Below, one piece after another: positions 61,316-61,505 of a stretch of DNA of 61,505 bases. The DNA comes from an uncultured Lachnospiraceae bacterium. GTDB taxonomy: Bacteria > Bacillota > Clostridia > Lachnospirales > Lachnospiraceae. The stretch spans positions 1-61,505 of the forward strand of contig CADAKQ010000014.1 of NCBI GenBank assembly GCA_902788555.1. Direction: 5' to 3'. The notes under the pieces were generated by a model. That model had not been told where the DNA came from. It ran no database searches and saw nothing but the letters and a program-made list of their open reading frames with translations. The stretch's first letter is position 1; each line of letters opens with the position of its first letter. The position numbers and the translations under genes are program-made.

Positions 61316-61505
61316 TACACGATTTTTTTTCATGGACTATATTATATATCTGTAGTAGGGCAAGGATTTGCAGCTGCGGATGCATTAATATATCTTGCAG
61401 AGGGGGAATATACCAAAGCGGCAGTAAGTGCGATATACGCGGTGCCGGGCGGAATGGTTGTAGGACTTACAATAGAAGCGACAACAGGTGTAACGGCACT
61501 GATTT
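61316..61505 (+). pseudogene. 5'-truncated polymorphic-toxin-like fragment (continues past window)
   Basis: Directly after the GDPD stop codon a reading frame runs open to the window end without any start codon or ribosome binding site. The readable part begins YYISVVGQGFAAADALIYLA and continues EYTKAAVSAIYAVPGGMVVG. Small Gly/Ala-rich residues and this motif resemble the pre-toxin linker region of polymorphic toxins (between delivery domain and toxin). The upstream in-frame stop is at 61301-61303. It appears to be a displaced C-terminal piece of a larger gene. The family impression is from memory and the right side is not visible. Confidence 0.5.

Overview
The window is AT-rich Gram-positive DNA that reads as a chromosome segment of a Clostridia bacterium, most likely a Lachnospiraceae (Lachnospira/Butyrivibrio/Roseburia-like). 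This placement is inferred from gene content and gene order: NADP-type glutamate dehydrogenase, the AmmeMemoRadiSam genes, a VTC/DUF4956/carbohydrate-binding lipoprotein cluster, a DUF4143 ATPase, a JetA/DUF6063/SMC cluster, and short AAGGAGG-type ribosome binding sites. There are no rRNA or tRNA genes and no intact transposase or integrase. Almost all genes lie on the + strand.

Layout. 1-1300: degraded accessory DNA with a small minus-strand gene, a broken PH/SHOCT gene and a small membrane protein. 1296-4703: a self-promoted structured RNA, then amrS, a LigB/Memo-AMMECR1 fusion and an AlkZ-related gene. 4937-7567: a wall-exposed isopeptide/Cna-B surface protein. 7803-9175: a DUF4236 membrane protein and a papain-like peptidase. 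9333-13780: an operon resembling Bacillus ydjGHI (SPFH, zinc ribbon, TPM) with a Tim44-like partner and no PspA. 14244-20629: membrane hydrolase, Lrp regulator, DUF4143 ATPase, gdhA and GNAT. 20630-22360: a small mobile-looking island (details below). 22522-30638: chemoreceptor, ParB/BMP fusion with a phosphoesterase, citrate synthase, rRNA-type methyltransferase and TetR. 30848-39468: RND/MMPL exporter, heptad-repeat secreted protein, and the polyphosphate polymerase cluster. 39554-46860: LemA and a three-gene Wadjet-like SMC complex lacking jetD. 46954-54502: radical SAM, malic enzyme, and a MoxR/DUF58/transglutaminase operon. 54522-61314: pheS, pheT, queA and a membrane glycerophosphodiesterase. 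The window ends in a 5'-truncated toxin-like fragment.

Two observations stand out. First, at 20702-20910 there is a strong promoter, two complete 45-bp tandem repeats plus a partial third, a Rho-independent terminator and a ribosome binding site with no gene after it. This is the layout of a type III toxin-antitoxin RNA (ToxI/CptI-like) that has lost its toxin. It sits among five copies of an ATTGACAWTGTCAAT-type operator shared with an XRE repressor, a 37-residue deletion-derived ORF and a PBECR-type nuclease gene.

Second, three full copies and one remnant of an 88-90 nt hairpin element lie between genes. The stems covary (C-G to T-A changes on both sides) and a GNRA tetraloop is kept (GAGA/GAAA). 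Each full copy is enclosed by long inverted arms, and the arms of the three full copies do not match one another. This looks like a dispersed structured element that I cannot assign to a known family. All family names are from memory and motif recognition; nothing was searched.
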